DNA from: Aurantiochytrium sp. KH105
Taxonomy: Eukaryota; Sar; Bigyra; Thraustochytrida; Thraustochytriidae
Assembly (NCBI GenBank): GCA_003116975.1
Contig: BGKB01000029.1
Span: 186,001-250,000 of the forward strand
Reading direction: 5' to 3'
Length of the DNA: 64,000 nucleotides
Part shown: piece after piece, positions 45,359-56,321 of the stretch
Layout of the letters: every line of letters starts with the position of its first letter
How positions within the stretch are numbered: the first letter of the stretch is position 1
Made by a program: the position numbers and the translations under genes
Notes under the pieces: generated by a model
Told to the model about the DNA's origin: nothing
Databases searched by the model: none
Seen by the model: only the letters and a program-made list of their open reading frames with translations

Positions 45359-48300
45359 ATGGCGAACCTCAATTCCGGCGACAACAACAAGTACAGCAGC
45401 AGCAGCAGCAACATCAACGATGACAATAATGCTGGGCCCGACGCTGGGCGAGACCTGGAGGCCACTCTTGGCCTAGAGGAGGACGTCCGCGCGAGAAGGT
45501 CGTCCACGATGTCATCTGCCACGCGAAGACGACGTCGAAGGAGTAGCGGCGCGAGCAGCATGAGTAGCGGAGGCAGCAGTATGCACAGTGTGGTAGAAGT
45601 CCCTCTTGTGTCAGACATATTTCCGAGCGAGACGGTAATCGAGGGCGCCGAGACAAACACCGACAAATTCACAAACCATGGGTCGCGAGAGGGATGCAAC
45701 GCAAGCGCGATTGAGGGCCTAGAAGATCAAGGCGCAGACGCCGAGAGGGACCATCGAATTCCGCAAGACGGCGAAGAACTGCCGCAGGAGGAGGAGTCGG
45801 TCGCAAGTGACTCGCGAAGAAGCGGATTTGCGCTTATTCAATCGCAGATCGCCGAATTCTTTGTGAACAAATATGTAGAAATGGCAATGGCCCTGACGAG
45901 CATTCTTTACATGTGCCTCGTTTATTCCCAGGTCGCCCTTGCATTGCCGGGCTCGCCAGACACCTTTGAGGTGTGGAAGGCCTATTCGATTGCCAGTCTG
46001 GTGTTTCTGTCAATCTTTGCGTGCGACGTGGTGCTCCGTATGCTGGCGTTTGGCCGCTCGTACTGGGCCACGATCGCGAATTGCATGGAGTTCTGTATTG
46101 TGATGGCCGCGCTCGCGCTCGAGCCAATCGTGTATCAGCGTCTTGAAGCCGCCTCATCGGACACTGTTCCGGGCGTAAATGCCGTGACCATCATCAACAG
46201 TGTGCTCAAGCTTCTACTCTTTCTGTTTCGGTACAGACGCTTTGAGTACATTATTTCAATCAAGTATTTGCAGGCACAGGCTCTGTCGAGCCCTATGGAG
46301 TCGCTCTCCGCCTCGGACCGCGTGCTTGATCTCTTGCGCGAAATTCGTCGCAAGTACCCACTGACGACTCGCGAGGCGCAGGAAGTGAACTGGGCGAGCT
46401 ATCTCATTGGCACGCGTCGATTGTACAGCGATATTGCCGTCTATTCGAAGGCGGACGAGGACACCGAGAAGCTTTTCGAGGCCCTCGACGAGGACACAAC
46501 GAACTGGCTGCTCGCGACCTATTCACATGTCCAGCTCCAGGAGTCAGGCGCGAATGCAAATATCTCCCCGCCGGGATCTCCGGGGGCCACGAGTGACGGC
46601 GCGCGCTTGAACGACCTTGGCGAAAGCGATGGTGAGCTGATGCCGGCCTTTTCTCTCGACGATGAGGGCAATTATATTGGCACTTCAGCGACTGAGGAGC
46701 CAGAGTCGGAAAGGGAGGCATCCGAAGATGCCTTGCATTCCGAAACGCAACCTCCTTCGTCACCAAGGCACTTGCTCGGCCCTCGGTCACCCCTTCATGT
46801 ACCGATTCGCGATTCTGGAGGGTCTTCGTTTGTAAAACACCTTGATGCAAGCACCGCGATTGATGGGGTAACACCGGCGACAGGGGACGTCGGTGAGGCT
46901 GCCGGGGATACTCAATCTCGGAGTGCCACAAACGCTGATGATGTTGGGTCGTCGATGGAGGCAAGGGCCTTGAAAATGTCACCCACTATGGCCCCGCACA
47001 TCATTTCTCCGCTTCTCAAACACCAGAACTCGATTCCAAACGACGGCAAAGAGTCAACGGAAAAGGCCGACATTGGATCACCGATGCAAGGTCCGGCGCA
47101 GGAGAACAGCGCCCAAGCTTCGATTCCGATTGACGGACCGCCCGCTGATTTGGGCCGACATATTTCAGGTGGTTCCGTGGGTATTCAAGCGCGAGACTTG
47201 ACATTCCTTATTGAGGCGCTCTTGCGTGAAACGTATACGCCTCCCATGACTCCAGATCATGTTCCTTCCGCAACCCAACGACCTTTTCGTCGCGATCTCG
47301 GTGTAACTCAGGGTGGGCCTGCGAGCATGAGCTACAATAATTTGATTGAGATCAAAAGCGCCGAGGCGACGCGTCCAAATCTTTCTGTCACAACAGAGGA
47401 GGATGGAAAGGTGGAGAATTTGTCCGAGTCAACGATTCACATGGACTCTTCCATGCTGGCTCTCGATGCAAGCTCGGCCTCTATTGTTGGCAAGGCAGAT
47501 GGTCAGGTTGACTCGACCACAAGTCGAGATATTGCCACGTCGGAATCTCGTGCAGGTCACGACACCACGTCTCCAGATGGATCATTTTCGAGCGACTCGC
47601 AAGATGCGGACACTCGCTCCAGTGTCGAGGGTGAGAGTACTGACCAGTCACCATCGATGCTACCCTCCGACTCTTCGGATACTCGTGCTCATGACGATGT
47701 GCTGAAACTTCCGGAGCTCCGTCTGAAGCCCTTGTCACTTCATAATCGAAGTCTGAGCACCAGCGTGGCTGCACGGCGCGGTTCTTCTCAGACCAGGTGG
47801 ATGGATGGATTAAATGGTGATGGAGGCGATGGTCTTGGACGCGACGGCGACGACGACGGCGAAGTAAGCAGGGGGCGCCATTACCGAAGACGCACATCTG
47901 GCGCGGATCGGGAATTCTTGGGCCATGCAGGGTCCGATGAAGATGATGCTGAGCTCGATTATCACCAGCTTCCACCGCCGCCGCCGCATCAGCAGCAGCA
48001 GCAGCAGAACGGGTCTTCGTTTTCCTCGTCGCAGCAACACACTCCACGATCGTCTCCTGTCGTCTCGCAGTCGCAGGAATCGTTGCGGCAGCCACAGTAC
48101 CTGCGGCAGAACCGGGATCGACGCGCGCGAGCAGCGAGGGAGCCGGTTGACCTGGTGGGTGCAGATGGTCTCGAGCGCCTGAAGCTCCTTGCTGGCGAAC
48201 TGAGCCATTTAAAGAGCCTGCGATGGACGCAAGGTGAGCTCGACAGTCTGAATGACAAACTGGACACCTGGGATTTTGACGTCTTTGAGGCGGACACATT

Positions 48301-49810
48301 TTCCGCGGGAAGACCATTGTCGCTTGTCCTGCTAGGGGCGCTCCGCAAAAATCACATTTTCGAGCAGTTCCGTGGCTTGCGGCTTGGCATGGTCGTGAAC
48401 ATGATCAGCAACATTGAAAACGGGTACCGCCGAACGAACCCTTATCACAACCGCGTGCACGCTGCAGACGTTGTGCAAACGACGCACTATTTCATGACGC
48501 ACACGCTATTGCGCAATGCCGTAACGACCCAAGACGTGTTTTGCGCTCTTGTCGCGGCAGCGATTCACGATTATCAGCACCCTGGACTGAACAATGCATT
48601 TCTGGTGGCGACAGGCAACAAGCTCGCTGTGCGGTACAACGATCGCGCGGTTTTGGAGCACATGCACGTGGCTTCTGCTTTTGAAGTGATGCGTTCGAAG
48701 CGTTGCGACATTCTCAAAGCGGTGGGTGGCTTGGACCGGTATTTGGAGGCGCGCGAGACGGTGATCCAGATGGTCTTGGCGACGGATATGAGCCACCACT
48801 TTGAGGGTCTTGAAAAGTTCAACACGGACGTTGTGCAATACTACGAGCGCATAAGCGCGAAGCGAAAGGCGCGGGGTCACAACATGCACAATCACACGGC
48901 CTCGAGCTTGGATTCGATCATTGACGGCGACCTCGAGGGCGGGCTTGCCCTGTCGCCCGAAGGAGGAGCGGAGGACGTCGGGGGCGAGCGTGGGCTTGAG
49001 GATCAAGTTGCTCCTCTTGAGGTGCGACGCACCTTGCTCAAGACGACGCTGCATTGCGCGGACGTGTCAAATCCGGCCAAGGACCCACGCCTGAGTCGGC
49101 ACTGGGCGACGCTCGTGCAAGAGGAGTTTTTTCAGCAAGGCGATCGGGAGCGCGAGGCAGGTCTCAAGATCAGTACTTTTATGGATCGCACCAAGCCTGC
49201 CTTTCCCAAGTCACAGATTGGCTTTATTACGATTATCGTGCGTCCCCTGTTCAACTCGTACTGCCAGTTTTTGTCAACGCTCAAGCCACAGGTGGATTGG
49301 TGCCTTTCGGCCAATCTTGCGCATTGGGAACAGCGACAGGCCGAGGAGGAGGAGGCCCAGGGCTTTGGCGCAGCCTTGCAGTCCACGGGACAGCAGGCCG
49401 GAACCGGGTCGGTGTCCGGGTCGCCGCTCACGGGCCCGAGCAGCTTCCAGCGGCGCAAGTCCTTTCGCTTTGTTTCGTCGCGCATCAAGACGACTTTGTC
49501 GCGTTCGCAGACGAGCGCGCCGTCGAACGAGACGCCCGCGCGGCGTCGCGCCACGCGCTCGGGCGGCCTCGTCGTGGACATTCCTCCACCTTCGCCGCGC
49601 GCAAGTCACACTTCGTGGAGCGCCACGCCTTTTTCGGGGGCGTCGCCAACGCTGCCACCTTCGGCGTCCTCGCAGGCGTCGATGGGAGCCCCCACGGCGC
49701 CACTGTCTGCGCGGATGAGCGGCCCCGCGCCTCTTCGCCGATCGGCCACGGACATGGCCATCAACATAGGCCGCACTTCGAGCTCCAGCTCGCACCGCTT
49801 CTTGCCGTGA
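45359..49810 (+). CDS. Cyclic-nucleotide phosphodiesterase (class I) fused to a voltage-sensor-like 4-TM domain
   Basis: This 1483-residue protein starts at the ATG at 45359. After a Ser-rich, acidic N-terminus come four hydrophobic segments (~168-195, 205-230, 240-262, 274-299). Segments 2-3 follow the S2-S3 pattern of voltage-gated channels (FACDVVLRMLAFG, then an NCMEFCIVMAALAL stretch), and segment 4 ends FRYRRFEYII. There is no pore. A ~650-residue disordered linker (with a poly-Gln run) leads to a class I PDE domain: HNRVHAADVVQ (His1030, His1034, Asp1037), HDYQHPGLNNAF (His1070, Asp1071, His1074) and HCADVSNPAKD (Asp1235). All metal ligands are present, so it should hydrolyse cAMP and/or cGMP at a membrane. 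Whether it senses voltage is inference; the S4 arginines are fewer and closer together than in true sensors. Confidence 0.88.
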   Translation: MANLNSGDNNKYSSSSSNINDDNNAGPDAGRDLEATLGLEEDVRARRSSTMSSATRRRRRRSSGASSMSSGGSSMHSVVEVPLVSDIFPSETVIEGAETNTDKFTNHGSREGCNASAIEGLEDQGADAERDHRIPQDGEELPQEEESVASDSRRSGFALIQSQIAEFFVNKYVEMAMALTSILYMCLVYSQVALALPGSPDTFEVWKAYSIASLVFLSIFACDVVLRMLAFGRSYWATIANCMEFCIVMAALALEPIVYQRLEAASSDTVPGVNAVTIINSVLKLLLFLFRYRRFEYIISIKYLQAQALSSPMESLSASDRVLDLLREIRRKYPLTTREAQEVNWASYLIGTRRLYSDIAVYSKADEDTEKLFEALDEDTTNWLLATYSHVQLQESGANANISPPGSPGATSDGARLNDLGESDGELMPAFSLDDEGNYIGTSATEEPESEREASEDALHSETQPPSSPRHLLGPRSPLHVPIRDSGGSSFVKHLDASTAIDGVTPATGDVGEAAGDTQSRSATNADDVGSSMEARALKMSPTMAPHIISPLLKHQNSIPNDGKESTEKADIGSPMQGPAQENSAQASIPIDGPPADLGRHISGGSVGIQARDLTFLIEALLRETYTPPMTPDHVPSATQRPFRRDLGVTQGGPASMSYNNLIEIKSAEATRPNLSVTTEEDGKVENLSESTIHMDSSMLALDASSASIVGKADGQVDSTTSRDIATSESRAGHDTTSPDGSFSSDSQDADTRSSVEGESTDQSPSMLPSDSSDTRAHDDVLKLPELRLKPLSLHNRSLSTSVAARRGSSQTRWMDGLNGDGGDGLGRDGDDDGEVSRGRHYRRRTSGADREFLGHAGSDEDDAELDYHQLPPPPPHQQQQQQNGSSFSSSQQHTPRSSPVVSQSQESLRQPQYLRQNRDRRARAAREPVDLVGADGLERLKLLAGELSHLKSLRWTQGELDSLNDKLDTWDFDVFEADTFSAGRPLSLVLLGALRKNHIFEQFRGLRLGMVVNMISNIENGYRRTNPYHNRVHAADVVQTTHYFMTHTLLRNAVTTQDVFCALVAAAIHDYQHPGLNNAFLVATGNKLAVRYNDRAVLEHMHVASAFEVMRSKRCDILKAVGGLDRYLEARETVIQMVLATDMSHHFEGLEKFNTDVVQYYERISAKRKARGHNMHNHTASSLDSIIDGDLEGGLALSPEGGAEDVGGERGLEDQVAPLEVRRTLLKTTLHCADVSNPAKDPRLSRHWATLVQEEFFQQGDREREAGLKISTFMDRTKPAFPKSQIGFITIIVRPLFNSYCQFLSTLKPQVDWCLSANLAHWEQRQAEEEEAQGFGAALQSTGQQAGTGSVSGSPLTGPSSFQRRKSFRFVSSRIKTTLSRSQTSAPSNETPARRRATRSGGLVVDIPPPSPRASHTSWSATPFSGASPTLPPSASSQASMGAPTAPLSARMSGPAPLRRSATDMAINIGRTSSSSSHRFLP

Positions 49811-52800
49811 GAGAGCTGGTGAACATGCAGGATCTCGAAGGCGGGAGTGCCCGGCCAAGCCAGGCTAGACCTCGGTCCAAGATCTTGGTTGCGACCCGAG
49901 TCGCACCGCCGTGTTTGAGTTCGTGCTGGTTCCTCTGACCAGCTCGCTATGGCCGCCGTTGGCCAAACCTCAGACGAGGGGCTGACGCATGCAGCTGATT
50001 CCGTTCGACTCGATCTTTGCCCGAGATCTCGTCGAGAGCCTGGCGTCGATCGGCCACGGCGAGTCGATCAGGATATTTACGTCGAGCAATCTTGCGCAAG
50101 CCCGCAGAGTTTTGCTCGGTGCCAGTAGCTAGGTAGCTAGTTCAATTGATGATAAAATGATGACGAGAAACGGTGACGTCGATGGTGATAATTCCTGGAC
50201 CGTGGTGCAATTTGCGACGTCGCGTGTCGCGCGCAAAGATAACTGCCCGAGTGGCCAGACTTGACCTTCATTTCTGCCTGCCTTGTAGGATAGATTGCCG
50301 GCTGCGGAGCTTGGACGGAACCGTCGTCCCGGACTCGAATGTTCGCTCGTGCGACGTCGTGCGCCACGTGAGCGCCCGTCCACATTTTACCCGTCAGCGG
50401 AATGGTCTCCGCCAAGCAGAGAAACTTGGAGATAGAGAGAGTAGAGAGGGAGGCAGGGAGGGAGGAAGGAAGGAAGGGAGAGAGAAAGCGTGCGTGCATT
50501 TCGTGTCCGTCCCGCTCGTCCGTCTTTGAAATGCACCCCGGATCGATTACGCGCACGCTGGGCCATGACGCCATGCATCTCGTCATGGATTCTGCGACAG
50601 TCCAATTCGCTTCCCGGGTCACCAAGATACGGCCGGTCCTCTGTCCCTCATCCGTCGCCGGGTCCTCTCGCGAGAACGCAGCTTTTTCTGGCTCCTTCAA
50701 CGGTATGCCATTTCTCCTAGCCGTCAACCATCCATTTCTTCATCATCTTGATCTCGAACGGCCGCGCCGTTTCCGTCCCATCCGTCCCGTCCCTCCTTCC
50801 ATCGCTCTCTCCCTCCTCCGCGAGCTCAGCGCCGCGGGAGCGCCCCGTTCCCTCCCTCTTCCTCGTCGAGAGCGTCGCGCTCGACTCCGTCGTCGTCCTC
50901 GTCTTGGTGGCGGCCAAGCTGCGGCGCCAGGGCATGCGGCCACTCAGCTGCAGGTTTCGTCGATCGACGCCTCGCGCAAGCAAAAGTGTGCCACCGCAGC
51001 TCGGAGCGGCGGGGGGAAGCGGTGGTGGAGCTGTGGGGCGGTGGGGCCGAAGAGGAGGAGAAGGAAGGAGGCGACGGGAGAGAGACAGCGGCGGCAGGTG
51101 CGAGAGTGGGTGGCTACAATAATGCAGCTAGCTCTAGCTCTCTCTGGCAAGCGCAGCGCGGGCGCGCGAAGTGCCTGGCTAGCCACGGTCGCGGCAGCGC
51201 GGTGGCGCCAGGCCTGCGGACGACCGACGAGCCGAAGGCGCTGCGTCGACGAAGCGGGCGGTGATGGCGGAGAGCCCGAGGAAGCCGACGGTATGCTGGA
51301 AATGCAAGCACGCACGCACGCACGCACACACGCACGCACGTTGTGCTCCGCCTCGCGAGGTCCGCGGTCCACGGCGAGGCCGAGGGCGAGAGCGGGAGGG
51401 AGAAAGGCGACGGCGACGAGGTGGGCTGAATGGGCGCTGGGCTGAGGTGGGGGCGAAGGCGGGCTGGGCGAGGACGCGCGAGGACGGGCGAGAACGCGCG
51501 ATGTCGGTGTGGCGCGTGCAGCCCTTTGAGAAGGCCTGTGCGCTTCCACAGTTACGGGTCCCCTTTTGGAACGCCGAGATTCGCACCGTGCAGGGACCTT
51601 GCTGTCGCGCAAACAACCGTCTGCCGTAGGATTCCGAGGGCGGGAGCTCGATTGATTGTCGGTAGAAGGAGTGAGCGGCCGACAGAAGAATGGAGAGAAG
51701 AGCGTCGTGCTGGTGGCCAGCGCGGAGCGGAGCGGAGCGGGGCGGAGATGCAAGGAGCTTGCCGGCTTCAGTGTCTGCTTGCGTGCGAGCGAGCGTGCGG
51801 TGGTTGATCTATGACGGCGGACGGGCTTGCTTGCTTGCTTGCTGGTTGCTGTTGGCTGGGTTGGAATGAGCTTTTTTCTTTTTCTTTTCCTTTTCTTACA
51901 GGGTCTGGGAGTGTGGCTGGCAGAAACACCGTATTGGAACGCCGCTGCTTCGTCACGAGTGTGAAGCGGGTTAAAGTCTGGCGAAGGCGGATGGACGAAT
52001 GCGCGGTCGGTGGTTTCTGCGGCGTTCCCGGATTGGGGAGGGGGAAGCTACCAGGAGCCGGATCAGCGCGGAAATGACTTGCTTCCGGGAGAGATTGCGG
52101 CATGACGGAGGCGGAGAGGAATTGCTCCGCCATGAACGGTTTCGATGCGAGTCCAGGTTGGGCTCGCGAAACTCGAATCCTTTGACTTTTTTGTTGCAGT
52201 TGCTGCTGTTGCTTGCGATTGCGATATCCTTGCTCGAGAAATTGTAAAGCACTTGCAAATAATTTTTCCTCTTTTCGTTATTTTCTACAACTTGGACGCC
52301 TGTGCTTCTTTCTACCGTCTCGAAGAGGGAACAGGGCGCAGTTGCGAGAACGCAGGTTCATTGAAATAATCTTGCACGCGAGGAAGAGGACAAAGGCCGA
52401 GGCCTGATCAGGCTCGCTGACTGACGTGCTGACTGGCTGGATGTCTGGATGGCTGGATGGCTGGCTGGCTTCCTTGCTTGGCTGGTTGGTTGGCGTGGCT
52501 GGCGCGATCGACGCATAAATCGCGACCTCGGCAGCAGCAGTAGCAGCAACAGCAGACCGTGTGCGTATGTGAGCCCGTGAGAGTCCCCCGGCGCCTGCCA
52601 GTTATTCGATTCCTTCTTCCTGAAGGTATGATGAGGCCACCAGCCTTCTTCTTCCTAAGATGGAGACGTCATGCTGACCTCAGCGGTCGGTTGACTGGCT
52701 CGCCGGGCGCACGATGCAATGCATGCGTGTGCACCTTACATACGTCTTGCGATGACGAGTTCCTCGCTGCGAGAGAGTTCGCGGGTGAGAAATGACCGCT

Positions 52801-55800
52801 GCAGAGATTTCACACAAATTCGCGTACGTTGTCCGGATGTATTGGCCCCGCCTCGTGCTTGTCTCTCTGCAGAGCCTCGTGTCGCGGGTTCATACTTTGC
52901 GACGAGCGTTTCTCTGCTTTACTGCGAGCATACATACGGTTCAGAAGCGGCGGCGGCGATCGATTTGTCGCTCGCTTAAAACTGCCGATCCTCTTTGCTT
53001 GGCTTGCTTGCTTGCTTACTTGCTTTCGATGATGTGGCCCTCGATCACTCTGCTTGCGCGAGGAGACGACTCATTGCGGTTGGCGGTTGGTGAGGGGGCA
53101 GATGTGCTGCTTCGCTTACATGGATGAACGGATGGATGGATGAAAGAATCGGAGGCATGAATGGGTGGGCCAGTTCGGACATAAATAGTCGGGCCAGCTT
53201 CATCGTCCCGACTCTTTGCCCCGCGCTCGCTTCGCCTTAGCATAGCCCTGCACTCGGGTTTGGAAGCAGCGAACGCGTCATCGCCTCCGTCGCCCAGGTG
53301 CTCTCCGCCGCGCGAAACTCCTTGACTGTAAGTGCTTGGCTTGCCCCAAGCCACCATCATCATCTTCTGTATGTACGATGCCCCAGCTAGCGCTTGGAAA
53401 ATGCTGGCACAAGAGCTTTCGCCGGCCGCTAAAGGCTTCCTTTTGAGCTTGTATTATTTCCTCCCTTCCCCTCTAAAAGGCGTGGTTGGTCCCAAAGTTC
53501 CACATGCGCGATGGCCCCCCTTTTCACTAGCACTTGTATACGGGACTGGGCGGACCCCCTCGCGGCGCTTGCTCACGCGATGCGCAGTGTTGCCCCGCGC
53601 AGGTGCTCCTGCGCCGCCCACGATGCTCGCATGCGTGCGATCGCGAGCTCGCGAGTGCGCGAGCTCGAGGCGCCGGGGGTCCGGTCCGGGCGGCCCGTCA
53701 TCGGGCCCCGTCGCCAGGCCCTGCCTCGCGGGAGACGGCGATCGCTTGTCTTGTTTGTCTCATTCACCCGTCCCAGGAAGCTCATGCGCGCCGCGGCCGC
53801 GGGAAAGCATTTCATCTCATCGTTCCAAGTCAACGCGAGTCATCTTCGCTTCGCAGCGCAGCGCAGCGCATCGCCGCGCATCGCCGCGCTCCGCATCGCC
53901 GCGCTTCGCAGCTCCGGCTCCAGCGAGCGAGCACCAGAGCTGCATCGCAGGACGCCGGCATTCTGCATTTTGCGCGAAGGCAAATCGTCGTCGCTGCTGA
54001 CTGACTGGGCAAGCGAGCAAGCACGCAAGGCCTGCAAGCAAGGCAAGCGAGAAGGCGACAAGCGATCACCGAGCTCGCAGGAGTCGCGCGTCGATCAATC
54101 AGCGAGCGCAAGAGCGACTTGGTTCAGGAGCTCTGCGCGGAGTTCTGCGCAGTCGAGCCCGGCAGGGCAGTCCGGCAACGCCGGGGAGCCACGGTCGGTC
54201 GGCGGCCAGCGAGAGAGCGCAGCAGCAGAGAGCGAGCTCCACCGGCGCACTCGAGTCAAGAGGGTCGAGGTGTCTTGCATCGCATTGCATCGCTGCGACG
54301 GGAATCGACGAGGGACAGACGTGCGGGTGACTAGCAAGGCAAGGCAAGGCGAGGCGAGGCAAGGCAAGGCGAGGCGAGGCAAGGCAAGGCGAGGCGAGGC
54401 AAGGCAAGGCGAGGCGAGGACGTCGAGAGGACAATCTTCGCTGGGCTTATCTAGGTCTCGTGGCGAGCGAGAAAGGTCCGTGAGCCGCTGCGCTCATCTT
54501 TTCGTCGCGCGGCCGCTTCGTCCTCGACCGTCAGACGTCGACGAGCGAGCGAGCTAGCTATTTTAGAGAGCAAGCGGGCAAGCAAGCAAGCAAGCGCGTC
54601 GTCTCCGTCGCATCGCGTCGCAACGCCCGAGTCAGGTTTGTCCGCCAAGAACGCGACGAACGGAGCTTGCGGCCCCGCCGTTGCATTCTGCACTGCGTCA
54701 TTCGTTATCGTTCAAGGCGATCAGAGCATCGCCAAACAATCAACACCAGCAAACACCAGGAGCAAGATTGCCACCGCTGTCCCAGAGCGTTGGATTGCAG
54801 CTGAACCAAGCTGCCTGCCAACCAGCCAGGCCCATCGCCGGCCGCTCGATCTGCTTGACAGCCGTCGTACGTACGTACGTGCAAGCTTGCAGCGATTGAC
54901 GTCGTCCTTGCCATCCATCGTCATCCGGCCACCATCGCACGACAATTCGCCTCGGCGAGTCCCCCCTATTCTCCCTTGGCCCTTTCCAGGAAAGGTCTTT
55001 TCAGCACCCATCCTGCGCAACCCGTCCACCCGTCCTGGATATCCACCCGTCCATCCATCATCTTCTTCTTCCGCAAGGTCCTGGCTTTCAGAAACAGCTT
55101 CAGAAACAGCTTCCGCGGGCGCCCCGAACGGGCAAGTCGCCCGGAGCGAGGCCTGTTGACCGGGAGTTGATACCATACTACGTCTTGAGGCAGGCAGACA
55201 CAGGAGAGGCTGCAGGCGCCCCGACCGGCTCGCAGTAGCCGCGGTTTTCCGATCGAGCAAGGGAGCCCGTTTCTGCGTATACGTGCGTGCGTGCGTGCGT
55301 GCGTGCAAGGGAGGGCGGTGTGTGCGTGGGTCTGTCTCGCCGAGCATTCACTGCGTGGTGTCGAGCTGCGACAGATAAGTTAAATTGGCCTGGAGTCGCC
55401 TGGAGTGCAGAAAGAAGGAAACTGCGCGCGCACCGCGGACTGCGAGCGCTTGCGCCAGGCGAAGCTGCGCAGCCTGACGAGCGTGCACCAGGCAGCAGGC
55501 CGGCCTGGCAGGCAGGCAGGCAGGCAGGCAGGCCGTGAGCCTCCGCGCGGAGAGAGGCAGCGCAGGCCGCGTGCCCGGTCGCGACGCCCGCGCGGGCTAG
55601 CTAGCTAGATAGCACGTGAAAGAGTCACTCTGCAGGTCACTCGCCCTCATCTCTCAGCTCAGCTCGTCCCGTCTCGTGCTCTCCGTCCACGCCGGCCCGG
55701 CCGTCGCCAGCTGGGCGCAGCTCCTGCAGCCCGACCGCGACCGCGACCGCGACCGCGCCGCCGCCGGACGTCCCCGCGCGGCGCGGCAGGCAGAGCGCGG

Positions 55801-56321
55801 CGAAGCAGAGCGGGCGTGCGCCACGGCGCGCGGGAGCCGCGGTCGTCGTGAACACGCGCAAGCGCCAGGTTGCGAGCGCCTGCAGCAGGTGTGCACCCGC
55901 ACAGCGGCTGTGGGACTGTGGAGTGGCGAAGGCGGGCGAGAAAGCGGGGCGAGAAAGCGTGGAGGAAAGGAGGCTAGCGCGTGGCGCAAGCAGGCACGCA
56001 CCTCTCCTTCCGCACGTCTTCTTTCCTGCTGCTGCTGCTGCTGCTGCTTGTGCTTCTGCTCCGCAGAGGCCGGTAGGAAAGCACGCTTCGCGCGGGAGCC
56101 GCGAGCAGCGCACGTCGTCGCGAGCGCGGGTGAACCCGGCCGGAGTAGAACCGGGCGGCGGAGGTAGAACGGCGGATCGACCTGGCTGGGTCTGCGTGGC
56201 AGCCTGCTAGCCGTGATTAGGCGGAAGCTACGGGAAAAGGGCTTATATTTGATCCGGGCAAAGGGAGTGAGTGCGTGAGCCGCTTCATAGCTTGTCTTGC
56301 GCAGCGAGACCCTGGCAGGGC
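49811..56321. other. 6.5-kb gene-free, repeat-rich stretch
   Basis: I find no supported protein gene here. The stretch is GC-rich with many short tandem runs: CGCA (51307-51342), CTGG/ATGG (52420-52502), GCTT (~52995-53027), an AAGGC/GAGGC array (54336-54419), GCAA (~54585-54596), TACG (54866-54882), GTGC (55282-55307), GGCA (55505-55533) and CGACCG (55732-55757). Splice-acceptor-like tracts (long pyrimidine run then TTACAG at ~51867-51901; CCTTTCCAG near 54990) suggest introns or a non-coding transcript. A 47-codon ATG frame lies at 49989-50132. The last part is presumably the promoter and 5' UTR of the telobox gene. Longer open frames at 50402-51445 and 53511-54557 are low-complexity. Confidence 0.5.
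54336..54419. repeat. Higher-order 20-bp repeat of AAGGC/GAGGC pentamers
   Basis: AAGGC-AAGGC-GAGGC-GAGGC forms a 20-bp unit repeated about four times, with an extra leading AAGGC. The alternation is exact, implying expansion of the 20-mer rather than the pentamer. Confidence 0.93.

Noticed and set aside
50402-51445. 347-codon frame
   Set aside because: Composed of Arg/Glu/Gly- and His/Thr-repeats from simple-sequence DNA; starts in a purine-rich tract.
53511-54557. 348-codon frame
   Set aside because: Arg/Ser/Ala low complexity, ending in the AAGGC/GAGGC array; no domain.
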